NCBI GenBank assembly: GCA_039024435.1
Contig: JBCCQH010000017.1
Span: 1-64,000 of the forward strand
DNA: 64,000 nucleotides
Source of the DNA: JBCCQH01 sp039024435
GTDB lineage: Bacteria > Bacteroidota > Bacteroidia > J057 > JADKCL01
Direction: 5' to 3'
Part shown: positions 1 through 8,883 of the stretch, in pieces
How the letters are laid out: every line of letters begins with the position of its first letter
Position numbering within the stretch: the stretch's first letter is position 1
Made by a program: the position numbers and the translations under genes
Notes under the pieces: model-generated
Seen by the model: the letters and a program-made list of their open reading frames with translations, nothing else
What the model was told of the DNA's origin: nothing
Databases searched by the model: none

Positions 1-3000
1 CGAAGCAATATATTGCAGCAGAAAAACCGCCCGCTCCTGGGCAAACGAAGAAATAAACCCCGCATCGTTCATCAGCCCCACAATCTCAAAAAACCGCCCC
101 AGATACGGCCAAACCAGGACCAGGCCCGCATTTTCGACCGCGTATACAAAATCGGGGGGCGTTTCCGGAGGCTCCTGACGCAACTTTTCGCGCAAGCGGG
201 CCGCCTCGTATTCCTCGTCGGGATCCGGCTTGGTTTCGGCGGACGCTTCCGATTCGATTCGGGACGCCGCCGCCTCAATTTTCCGGGGAGATTTCTCCCG
301 CTCCAGTGGATCGGCCAAAGCTGCATCCTCGGGAAAAGACTGTAATTCGCCCACTTCCGGGCTTTCGGCCATCGGCTCTTGGGGGTCAGACCCAATCGGT
401 GGATCATCTTCGGGGGCACCCCGCTTTTCGGCCTCGGAAAGGGGGGGCGCCTCAATTTCAGGGGGGGAAATCGCTTCTTGAGGGGGCACAATTGCGGGGG
501 GAACCGACACCGGTAAATCGGTGGGCGGGGTGAGAAATTCGCTTTCGGGCAATGGACCATCCACGGGGGATTCTGCGGGCGGCGGTACCTCGGCCGGTGA
601 AGCGGGGGCCGTCACTTGGGCAGGTGAGCCGGCCTCCTCCGGACGACGAAGAGCTTCCGATTCGGGAATTTCCTCCGCTGAAAGCGCCGCAGATGGCGAC
701 TCCGAGAGCGGTGCCTCCTGTTGCTCGGCTCTCGGGGTCGCGGGATCCACTCCAGGTTTTGCGGACAAGGGTTCGGAAGGTGGGTCGGGATCCACGCCGC
801 TCTTTTTCTTTTCGGGCGAATACAAACTGCCCGTGGCTTCCGCTTCCCGGAGTTCCCGCAAAGCCGCCAACAGCGGGGACAACTGCTCCGGCTCGGCAAA
901 GAAATCGCCCATCGCCAGCAAAACCCGCAGTTGATGCTCGACAAACACCCGGACCGAAGTCCCACGCCGGCGAACCTCCTCCGCAAAAAACGCCTGCCAC
1001 CACGCCGGGCTTCGGCGCTCCTCCAGACTGGCCCGCCGCCAATTCCGCCACAAGCGCGCCGCAACCGACCGTCTCGGATCCGCTTCCTTTGTCCCAGCCA
1101 ATTCCGGCTCCCGCCAGGCCAATGCAATCGCAATCCGCCGCAGATCCCCCATCCAATCCGGCTGCTTCCGGCGGACCAGCTCCTGGACCGCCGCCCAGTT
1201 CAAGCGCGCCGCCACCGCTTCCGGCAGTTCTTCCCGAGCGACGAACAGCCGTGTCACCAAGTCGATGGCCTCCGGATCCAAACGCAACCAGCGTCGAAAT
1301 TCCGCCGGAACCAAGGTCCGTTCCGCCGTCAATCGGCCCCCAATCGCATCTTCCACCCAAAGCCGCACCCGGCGGCGGATCTCGCCCGCCGTCTCGGTAA
1401 CGAAAGGCAGATCCTCCTCCAGAATTTCCTCCTCCACTGCCACTGCCCGCAATTCAAACAGCACCGGAAACGCCAGCCAATCTGCATCCAACCTTCCTTC
1501 CAGCGCTTCGGCGATCCGACCCAAACGGGGCGCTCGCACCCGCAGTTCACCCAGAATTCGCCGCCAAAATCGCCTTGGCCGGGCCGGCGATACCGGCCCC
1601 GCCCCCAGCTCGCGCAGCACAACTTCCGCCAGCAGCGTCCGCAGCCGGCTCAGACGGCCCTTTTCCATATCTGGTCCCTCGCTTTCCGGCCGGCCGCGCA
1701 GCAGCTCCTCCATTTCCGCCAGTACTTGCCGACTCACAAACAATGCCGCCGGCACAAACAGGTGAATCAACTCCGGAACTCGCCGCAAGGGCCACAATTC
1801 AGCAAGGCGCCGGGCGGCCCTCGCCTCTTCCAAAACCGAGCGCAAGCCCCAGCGCAAACCTTCAGGCCAGTACTCCCGCAGTCCTTGAATCCGCTGCCGG
1901 ATGTCGTTCGTGGTGGTTCCCGGAGCAAGTTCTCCGGTACGCAGAAACCCAAACAGTTCCCGCAGCCAACGTGTCAAATCATCCGCCGTGAGATCCGCCT
2001 CCGGAAGTAATTCTGGAGATTTCGGGGGCAAATCTTTCGGCTTTGGACCAGAGAGACGCGAATGCGCTTCCGGCGTTTCCGCTTCCGGAAGCCCCCCCAC
2101 TCGAATGCCTTCCGGCGGAACCGCCGTTGCATCCCGGAGCGCGGGAACTTCGTCCGGCGATTTTGACCCCGGAGTGCTTCGCGGACTTTCCGCCTCCGCT
2201 TCACTCGGGCGAGACCGGCGCCGGACCACAGGCAAAGGAATCAAATAACTCCGCCAGCGACGCAGAGCCGGCACGGCCACCAGATAAGTCCGCAAGCGCA
2301 CAAGCGATATGTCCAGCAAATCGGCCAAACGGACCAGCAGCGAGCGCACCATGATTTCAAGTGACGCCTCGATTCCATTTTCTCCGGCCAGAAACTCCAA
2401 GAATATCCTGTCGAGCCGGGAGCGAAATTCCACCTCCGGTATCTTTCGCATTGCATGCCTGACCGAATCTATTGCCGGATCCGGCGGCGATGCCGCCGGA
2501 ATCCCGGCCGCCACCAATCCCCGCACCAACTCCTGCCGCAGTTCGGCCATTTCCGGAACCAGCCCGCGAATTACCCGCAATCGCTGGGATTCCGGAGCTT
2601 TTTGCCCCCAAGCTCGCCGACGCCGCGCATCCGCAAGGGCAATTCTGAGGTAAGGTCGCACCAGTGCCTCCAGCTCGTCCGACGTGCGGTCAAACAAAAC
2701 CGTCCAGTCTTCGGCGGGTGCGGTTATTTGTCCGAATTGAGGGCGCCCGGTGGGAGCCTGCCAGGAAGCTACCGTTCGCCGCCAGCTCTCTATCAGTTCG
2801 GTACGGGTATCCGGACGCCGAGTACGGCCCGCATCCTCCGCCGATGCTCGGAATTCCTTGTTCTTGGGTGGGTCTGCCGCTGCCGCCCGGGCTAGCATCT
2901 GCGATTCGGCCTCCGCCAGGCCGTGCTTCCCGCCCCAAATCCGGCGGACTTCTTCGGCGATCTCCGGGCGGCGCACCGGAGACATTCGGCCAATGGCCTC

Positions 3001-3753
3001 CGCCAAAGCCCGCAGCACCCTCTGCCGGGGCGATTCCGGCGCCCCCACTTCCGGCCCGAGCCGCCGCAGCAAGGCCTCGATTACCAGCGTCCGGCGAATG
3101 CGCTGTCGCTGGTCCCCCACCCCACTACCGCCCGAACGCCACAGCCGGCGCACCCGTGCGATTTCCGCTTGTACCCCGCCCAGCAATGCCCGCAGTACCA
3201 GTTCGGGATCCATTCGGGACAACATCCGGCTCAAGCGCGCCACCGCCGGGGCACTCGCTTCAATCTGCTTGAACAGCCACTCGGCCAGGGTCGCATCTGC
3301 CGCCAATAAGCGCGGCAGAATTTCCGACGGAGTCGCCGCAACGGTGCGCCTCGCCCACCAAGGCTGCCCTCCCGTCCGCAGGTAAATCAGCAACAGATCG
3401 ACATCGCGCAATTGCCGACCTTGACCCGCGATTCCCGGACCAAAATCGGGATACAAAGGCCGGCTCCGGTGGCGGTATTTGATCAATTCCTGGCGCAAAG
3501 CTTTCAGAACCCGAGGCACCCACTGGGTTTCCAATTGCCCGATTTCCACGTCGCCCAGGTCCACCTCCAGCTTGTCTAGCGCAACCAGGGCATCCGCCGG
3601 AATCAACTCCGAAAACAGCTCACTCATTGCGGTGAGCAAATCGACTTGGGAAAGCTGGCTGATCCGGTCCTGGATGGGCAGGTATTCCTGGTCGTCCTCC
3701 AAATCGAAGTCAACCCGCACGGAAAGAATTCTATGCAGTTGATCATCCGGCAT
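1..3753 (-). CDS. eCIS tape-measure protein (CIS_TMP family), 3' end outside window
   Basis: The frame starting at ATG 3753 stays open for 1251 codons to the window edge, so the C-terminus is missing. The N-terminus (about residues 1-75) has the family pattern of a hydrophobic strand, a helical stretch and an acidic LEVDLGDVEIG segment. Near residue 125 comes LLIYLRTGGQPWW, the recurrent helical-repeat signature of contractile injection tape measures. Arg/Leu-rich helices fill residues 130-930, and a Pro/Glu-rich linker spans about 930-1175. At 1190-1250 is a segment with FVYAVENAGLVLVWPYL and AQERAVFLLQYIAS, typical of the family's C-terminal region. In Afp and PVC the homologue (Afp14/Pvc14) sets tube length during assembly. 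The start overlaps the end of the preceding baseplate gene by 11 nt. The family assignment rests on these motifs; no search was run. Confidence 0.88.
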   Translation of the reverse strand, partial: MPDDQLHRILSVRVDFDLEDDQEYLPIQDRISQLSQVDLLTAMSELFSELIPADALVALDKLEVDLGDVEIGQLETQWVPRVLKALRQELIKYRHRSRPLYPDFGPGIAGQGRQLRDVDLLLIYLRTGGQPWWARRTVAATPSEILPRLLAADATLAEWLFKQIEASAPAVARLSRMLSRMDPELVLRALLGGVQAEIARVRRLWRSGGSGVGDQRQRIRRTLVIEALLRRLGPEVGAPESPRQRVLRALAEAIGRMSPVRRPEIAEEVRRIWGGKHGLAEAESQMLARAAAADPPKNKEFRASAEDAGRTRRPDTRTELIESWRRTVASWQAPTGRPQFGQITAPAEDWTVLFDRTSDELEALVRPYLRIALADARRRRAWGQKAPESQRLRVIRGLVPEMAELRQELVRGLVAAGIPAASPPDPAIDSVRHAMRKIPEVEFRSRLDRIFLEFLAGENGIEASLEIMVRSLLVRLADLLDISLVRLRTYLVAVPALRRWRSYLIPLPVVRRRSRPSEAEAESPRSTPGSKSPDEVPALRDATAVPPEGIRVGGLPEAETPEAHSRLSGPKPKDLPPKSPELLPEADLTADDLTRWLRELFGFLRTGELAPGTTTNDIRQRIQGLREYWPEGLRWGLRSVLEEARAARRLAELWPLRRVPELIHLFVPAALFVSRQVLAEMEELLRGRPESEGPDMEKGRLSRLRTLLAEVVLRELGAGPVSPARPRRFWRRILGELRVRAPRLGRIAEALEGRLDADWLAFPVLFELRAVAVEEEILEEDLPFVTETAGEIRRRVRLWVEDAIGGRLTAERTLVPAEFRRWLRLDPEAIDLVTRLFVAREELPEAVAARLNWAAVQELVRRKQPDWMGDLRRIAIALAWREPELAGTKEADPRRSVAARLWRNWRRASLEERRSPAWWQAFFAEEVRRRGTSVRVFVEHQLRVLLAMGDFFAEPEQLSPLLAALRELREAEATGSLYSPEKKKSGVDPDPPSEPLSAKPGVDPATPRAEQQEAPLSESPSAALSAEEIPESEALRRPEEAGSPAQVTAPASPAEVPPPAESPVDGPLPESEFLTPPTDLPVSVPPAIVPPQEAISPPEIEAPPLSEAEKRGAPEDDPPIGSDPQEPMAESPEVGELQSFPEDAALADPLEREKSPRKIEAAASRIESEASAETKPDPDEEYEAARLREKLRQEPPETPPDFVYAVENAGLVLVWPYLGRFFEIVGLMNDAGFISSFAQERAVFLLQYIAS

Positions 3754-6700
3754 TTTCCGCTTCCATATCGGCTAACCGACCGGCAAGGTAGCCATTCATG
3801 TTCAGTTCCATCAGGCGCTCGGCCGCCACCCAGCCCACCGGATCGTCTTTTCCCGAAGTTTGCCACAAATTGTAGAAATACAGGAACTTGTCCATGTGGT
3901 ACTTGTCCAGCCAGAGGATGTTCAGCAGCATGTAGGCCGGCGATTCTTCGATGAGCGATGCCTCCAAGAACTTGCGGAAGCCCTTGTCCTGAAAGCGGGT
4001 TGGCCAGTTCGGAATGAGCACCGTGGCAAACTGAGCGTAGGGGTCGAAGAGCGCGGGATGCTTGTGCTCGTCGAGTAAACTGTTGGGCCAGGGCCGGACC
4101 CGCGCATCAATTCGCGCTTTGGGATCCCGCGCACCGAGGGCCGCCTGCTCCACAAAATTCACCAAATCCACGATGGCCGAATGAGCGTCGGCAAAGGTGA
4201 AATAGCCCTCCACCGGCTGCAAACGGACGTACCCGATGCCGTGGTGCCAACCCAAATAAAGCGAGAAGATCACCTGATCATCCTGGCTTGGCGCCCGGGT
4301 TTGCTGCTTGCCGGTGGGCGGCACCGGGTCCGGCGATTCTTCCAGCGGGGGCCCCGACCAGATAAATGCCAATGCCGCATAGCCCAGGCAGGTATTGTCC
4401 CCGATCTGCCAGGGAAATTCGGCATAAACAAATATGGTCAACATGTAAAACCCCAATTCGGCATAAATCAGGCGCAATTCGTCGGGCAATTCCTGCACCC
4501 GCTCCGGGTCGAGAAACGTCGCCTTGCCCAGCGCCATCCAGTCCACCATGCGTCCCCCCGACGTAGACATCGTCATCGGCAAGGGCGAAAACAATTGGGC
4601 AATTTTGTCCAGCGCGAGCCCGACTTGTTGTTGCATTGCCCATTCGTAAGGCGATTCCCCTTCCCCATAAATTGAAGTGCGCGATTTGCTGAGGACCACC
4701 AACGCTTCGAGCATAACATTGACCTGTTTGGGCTCGGCCTTCATCTGCTGATTGAGCCGCTGCACAAACCAGGAAAGCAGGTAGGCGCCCACCGAGGCAA
4801 AAATATTTTCCTTCTCCAAGCTCTCGATGGCAATTCCACGCTGGACGAAATCGTAGCGCAGGGCCATTCCCAGACCCCGTTCATTCTCCGATTCCACCAT
4901 GAACGGATAGGCTTCCCGGAGGTAATATTCAAAGCCGACCGCCAGGTGCTCCAACACCGATTCACCAGCGGGCGGGGTTTCCACCCCCAGCAAAATGGTG
5001 AAGGCAAGCTGATCGTCCTGGGCGAGGCTGCCCGAAGCCAGCTTCACCCGAATCAACCAGGGGAACAATTGACGGGAGATCTGGGCCAGTTGCCGCTCGT
5101 AAGTCAGTATAAATTCCGCTTTTTTCTGGAGCGAATCGGTGAAAAAAGCCTTTACAACCGCTGGCCCAAGCTGTTCCGGATCCTGAGTGTCTTCCAAGAA
5201 AATCGTGGAAATCACCTCGGTCAGCAAGTATTGGGACAGCGCAACCATATTTTGTGGCACCTGCCCCGAGATCGTACCGCCACGTTGCAGCGACTCCTCC
5301 CAGAGGTGGATCAGCGACTTGCCCAGCTTGGTCGGCAGTCCCAGCAATTGGTTGTATTTGTGGCGCAAATAATCGCGCATAAAGCCAAATCCACACTCGG
5401 CCAGCAGCACCGAACTCAGCGGTGCCGCTCCCCGCCGGACGCCCAGCAGGGCATTGAAGATAGCGATAGCATCCTCGGCGAGTTGCACCGAAATCGGCGG
5501 TGAAAGGGCCGTAATCGGACCGGCGATCCCCATAGATTCCAGGAAAAAGCGACTCAGATAACCGAAGCCCAATCCACCCAGCACCGCTTCCTCTTCCGCT
5601 TGCGGGGGAGCCAGTTGCAAATCCCGGATGATGGCTGCCCCCAGGCTTTCCGGCTCCTCGTAGATCAGCGGATAGTTCAGCTTGATCCAGGCCAAACCAA
5701 ACGCCCGCCCCATCTCGGCCAGTTGTTCCCGGTAAGCCGCCGGGAGGTGCTCCGGATCCGTCCACTCCGGCCCCAAGTCGGCCAAAACCCGCAATCCGAG
5801 TTCAAAAGCAGTCTGAATTGAAGAATCCGCCCCGTACATTTTCCAAACCACATAAAGGAAGCTTTTTTGCGCGCCCGGTACGATCCGCGCCGGATCGCCG
5901 AATTGCGGAACCAAGGGCGAAATCACCTGGATCAGCTCCTCGCCCAAAGCTTCGGGGCCCGGATATTGCAAAAGATAGTCGGTCTCCAGGATCTGTTGGA
6001 GGACGTAAAACCCCCAAGCTTCCATGGTGCTGGCTTTGCCTTGCGACTCCCATCCCGGGGGCCGCCCCGTCTCCACAAAGTCCTCCGTGACCTCCTCCCC
6101 CAACTGCTCGGGCTGGTCCCAGAGGTGAGCGTACTGATCCCGCAGGTACTCGGTAAGCTTACTGCTGGCGGCCGGCACCACGATCAGCGGCCCTTGCGGA
6201 TCCAGTACAAAGCGGAAGGAAAGCGCTCCCTCCGGCGTCAGAGGAATGATGGTGCCGTCCCGGGAGGCTTCGATCCGGAATTCAAACACAGGCTTGCGCG
6301 GCGCTTCTTCCGGCTCATAAACCGCAATGGCATAGTTCGCGTCGGGCGCCGCTTTGAGTTCAAACAGCCGCTCCATCGCCGCTTCGGCGTACCAACTCTG
6401 ATTTTGCAGGATGATCCGACCAGCCTGATCACGAATAGACAAACCAAAATAGGACTGCTTGGGGTTGGGACGTAAAATAAGATGGTCGATGACGTGGACC
6501 CGTTCGCTTTCGCGATCATACTTGCGGAACCACTTCACCAAGCGCGCGACATCGAGGGAGCCATCCACTGAGAAGTAGGTATTGTGAAAATTGAATACCT
6601 TCTCATCATCCACCGGACCCTGATTCGCATCGTACAATTCGTAAGAATTGCCCCCGCGATCTCCCCCCACCCGAAAATAGTTATCGGGATTGCTCGCCAC

Positions 6701-8650
6701 TTTGATCAGCTCACCGAGGTTGATCGCCGAAAGCGCGCGGTTGGTGATCACCGGCTCATTGGGCGAAGAGACGATGGCCCCGGGTACAAACGTCGTGACC
6801 CGTACCTGGTTGCGGATGGCCAGCCCCGCGGGGGATTCCTTGGGCATTCCCGTGAGCAATTCCACGGCAAACCGCATCCCGGTCAAAGCTTCCAGGGTAA
6901 ATTCACGGGCGAGGTAATCCCCTCCCCGACCCCGGCCGGCACTTAAAAACCGATAGTTCTGCAAAATCTGCTCCATCTGGCGGATTTCACGCATCCCCGC
7001 CACGCCGGAAGTATTTTCCGCCAACAGGTAAGGCTGGAAATTGCGGCCCACCCGCGCAAGCAGGTGCAGCAGGACCTCGGTCCGCCGTTTTCTAAACTCT
7101 GCCGCCGTCTCCCACATGGCTTGCCCTTCCGCCACAAACTTTGCCAGTTCCTCCTCCGTCGGCGTCGGGTAAGTCGTAACCAGTTCGCCGAGTGTCGCCC
7201 CCTTCTTTTGCGGCGGCTTAGGCGCTGAAAACGGCGTCAACAACGATGCCAAGTCGAATACCGAAGGTTCGAGGCGGTGGAAATAATAGGTCCGCTCAAC
7301 CTTCGACGACCAGGAAAAATACCGGCGTAGCCGCGACAACTGTTCCAGCAAGTTCGCCACCAACTGGTCAAACACCAGCAAGTAGCCGTTCAACTGCCGG
7401 GCCTGGGCTTCGCGCAACAGCGATGCCCCCGGCGGAACCGCACCGACCCCGAGACCGTAATACGCGGGAAATTCGTGGCGGAGCGGAACGTAGTGATCCA
7501 GCTCGCGGTCGACTCCGGAAGGAATCGGCAGATCCCGGGCCTTGGCCGGAAGCTTCTGTTCGGACTGCAAAGCCTTTAGCTTCTGGATTTCGCTTTCGAG
7601 CCGATCCGTCTTCAACGAAAACAGCAGATCGCCCCGCCAAACCGTGATGGAAGAAAGGTTCAGCTTGGGATCAATCGCCGCAATCTCGTCGCCATTGATG
7701 ATCTCCACTTTGCCCGAAGCTTGGAGGCGCGAAGGCTCAATGGCCAGGGGCGACAAAGGCTTATCCGTGGTCTCCAACCGCTGCGGCGGTTGGGGCGAGA
7801 AGGCAAGGTGCTGGACATTGACCACCCCGGGCAAGTCTTCTACCAGGTGAATCGCTTGATCAGGATCGAGCTGGCGGACCTGAAGCTGCAAATCGTCCGT
7901 GCCCAAAAATCCGTGTTGCAAGGGAGGGCCTTCAAATACCTGCGCGTAATCGTCCCGGTCCACTCCCGCCTGCCGGCTCAGCGAATTGAACTGGGGATGG
8001 GGTGCCATCCAGCTCTCCAATTCCACGATGACCCGACCCAGTACCGGGTAGACTTCGACCTCGGGCAACAATACAATCTGCAACTCCAGGTAAAAGTACT
8101 TGGTTTCCAAAATGATGACTTGGTCCAGGTCCTCCCCCAAGTTGCGGTGCCGGATAAACTCCCGGTGAATCTTCTGCTTTAAAGCGTGCAACGTTGGGGG
8201 ATCGGCCTGGTTCAGGTACTCTTTCGCGAGTTGTAGCTTCACCTCGTACAACCCACGGATCGGGGCGAAACGAGAGGAAGGCTGCACCCAAGCATTGATC
8301 ACGTGTGGCTGGTCGATCATCAGCTTCCGGAAATCGTTCAGGGTGACCGGATCGCTGGTGAGGGCTTCCCGGGCCGTTTGAAATTGATCCTGAAAAGTGC
8401 CCTCGTGGAGGTTTTTCGGGGTCAGCAGATCTTGCATCGGGAAGTCCAGGCGGTAGCCCAGATCGGTCAGCGCGTACGCCAGTGCCTCCAGGATGGTGAT
8501 CCCCGGATCGTGCTCGTTGTAATCGGTCCAGTTGCGGGACGCCAATTGAATGACCGTTTGCAGGCCCAACGTGCGCAGGGCATAGTAGTCCTGAGCCGTT
8601 GGGAGGGCTTCCTGCATGTCGATCATGTACTTTGAGACACTATCCGCCAT
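3743..8650 (-). CDS. eCIS baseplate wedge protein, gp7/Afp12-like, 1635 aa with a large helical block
   Basis: The N-terminus (residues 1-75) carries NWTDYNEHDPGITILEALAY followed by TDLGYR, the signature of the large baseplate protein encoded beside baseplate J in eCIS loci. The C-terminus keeps the matching conserved block: LIPNWPTRFQDKGFRKFLE near 1553, then SPAYMLLNILWLDKYHMDKF. Between about 850 and 1440 lies a hydrophobic alpha-helical region with recurring patterns such as GFGYLSRFFLE, GFGFMRDYLRH and LGFYMLTIFVY. It looks like an insertion, because from memory Afp12-type proteins are usually near 1000 aa. The role would be a baseplate wedge around the spike, acting in the assembled particle. 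It overlaps the tape-measure start by 11 nt and follows the 62-aa gene by 18 nt. Confidence 0.8.
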   Translation of the reverse strand: MADSVSKYMIDMQEALPTAQDYYALRTLGLQTVIQLASRNWTDYNEHDPGITILEALAYALTDLGYRLDFPMQDLLTPKNLHEGTFQDQFQTAREALTSDPVTLNDFRKLMIDQPHVINAWVQPSSRFAPIRGLYEVKLQLAKEYLNQADPPTLHALKQKIHREFIRHRNLGEDLDQVIILETKYFYLELQIVLLPEVEVYPVLGRVIVELESWMAPHPQFNSLSRQAGVDRDDYAQVFEGPPLQHGFLGTDDLQLQVRQLDPDQAIHLVEDLPGVVNVQHLAFSPQPPQRLETTDKPLSPLAIEPSRLQASGKVEIINGDEIAAIDPKLNLSSITVWRGDLLFSLKTDRLESEIQKLKALQSEQKLPAKARDLPIPSGVDRELDHYVPLRHEFPAYYGLGVGAVPPGASLLREAQARQLNGYLLVFDQLVANLLEQLSRLRRYFSWSSKVERTYYFHRLEPSVFDLASLLTPFSAPKPPQKKGATLGELVTTYPTPTEEELAKFVAEGQAMWETAAEFRKRRTEVLLHLLARVGRNFQPYLLAENTSGVAGMREIRQMEQILQNYRFLSAGRGRGGDYLAREFTLEALTGMRFAVELLTGMPKESPAGLAIRNQVRVTTFVPGAIVSSPNEPVITNRALSAINLGELIKVASNPDNYFRVGGDRGGNSYELYDANQGPVDDEKVFNFHNTYFSVDGSLDVARLVKWFRKYDRESERVHVIDHLILRPNPKQSYFGLSIRDQAGRIILQNQSWYAEAAMERLFELKAAPDANYAIAVYEPEEAPRKPVFEFRIEASRDGTIIPLTPEGALSFRFVLDPQGPLIVVPAASSKLTEYLRDQYAHLWDQPEQLGEEVTEDFVETGRPPGWESQGKASTMEAWGFYVLQQILETDYLLQYPGPEALGEELIQVISPLVPQFGDPARIVPGAQKSFLYVVWKMYGADSSIQTAFELGLRVLADLGPEWTDPEHLPAAYREQLAEMGRAFGLAWIKLNYPLIYEEPESLGAAIIRDLQLAPPQAEEEAVLGGLGFGYLSRFFLESMGIAGPITALSPPISVQLAEDAIAIFNALLGVRRGAAPLSSVLLAECGFGFMRDYLRHKYNQLLGLPTKLGKSLIHLWEESLQRGGTISGQVPQNMVALSQYLLTEVISTIFLEDTQDPEQLGPAVVKAFFTDSLQKKAEFILTYERQLAQISRQLFPWLIRVKLASGSLAQDDQLAFTILLGVETPPAGESVLEHLAVGFEYYLREAYPFMVESENERGLGMALRYDFVQRGIAIESLEKENIFASVGAYLLSWFVQRLNQQMKAEPKQVNVMLEALVVLSKSRTSIYGEGESPYEWAMQQQVGLALDKIAQLFSPLPMTMSTSGGRMVDWMALGKATFLDPERVQELPDELRLIYAELGFYMLTIFVYAEFPWQIGDNTCLGYAALAFIWSGPPLEESPDPVPPTGKQQTRAPSQDDQVIFSLYLGWHHGIGYVRLQPVEGYFTFADAHSAIVDLVNFVEQAALGARDPKARIDARVRPWPNSLLDEHKHPALFDPYAQFATVLIPNWPTRFQDKGFRKFLEASLIEESPAYMLLNILWLDKYHMDKFLYFYNLWQTSGKDDPVGWVAAERLMELNMNGYLAGRLADMEAENAG

Positions 8651-8668
8651 GGACCGATTACTGAGAGG

Positions 8669-8857
8669 TTACTTTTTAAATATATCGGACTTTTTTGCTT
8701 TTGCGGGCGGATTTTCGGCATGGTCTTGCGCCTGTTTTGTGGCCTGTTGGTGAATCTTGTTGATCACGTCGTAGACCTTCGCGTAGGGCATGTTCCCCAG
8801 CGCGGCAAGGATGTCATTGACTTCTTCTACGGTCAGTTTAAGGATAATCGTATTCAT
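8669..8857 (-). CDS. Small conserved-looking eCIS operon protein, 62 aa, unknown
   Basis: This 62-aa basic protein starts at ATG 8857 with the residues MNTIILKLTVEEVNDILAAL. An upstream in-frame extension to 9010 is only antisense-like sequence over the preceding gene. It has a short beta strand, an amphipathic helix with the pattern VEEVNDILAALGNMPYAKV, and a Lys/Ala-rich charged tail ending IFKK. There is no signal peptide or membrane segment. It sits 26 nt after the fibre-like gene and 18 nt before the gp7-like gene, so it is almost certainly co-transcribed. Its function is unknown; it could be a structural plug, a chaperone or a small baseplate component. The N-terminal half resembles the helical 'leave-one-subunit' patterns of small phage proteins only loosely. 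Confidence 0.65.
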   Translation of the reverse strand: MNTIILKLTVEEVNDILAALGNMPYAKVYDVINKIHQQATKQAQDHAENPPAKAKKSDIFKK

Positions 8858-8883
8858 ATCATTGTGTTTATTGAGTTGTTGTT

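Noticed and set aside
458..1360. A 300-aa Gly/Ser-rich minus-strand frame
   Set aside because: It is in another frame of the same strand as the tape-measure gene and reflects the GC-rich third positions, with no protein-like features.
552..2010. Long plus-strand frames antisense to the tape-measure gene
   Set aside because: They are Pro/Arg-rich shadows of the minus-strand gene, whose frame is open throughout and has recognisable family motifs.
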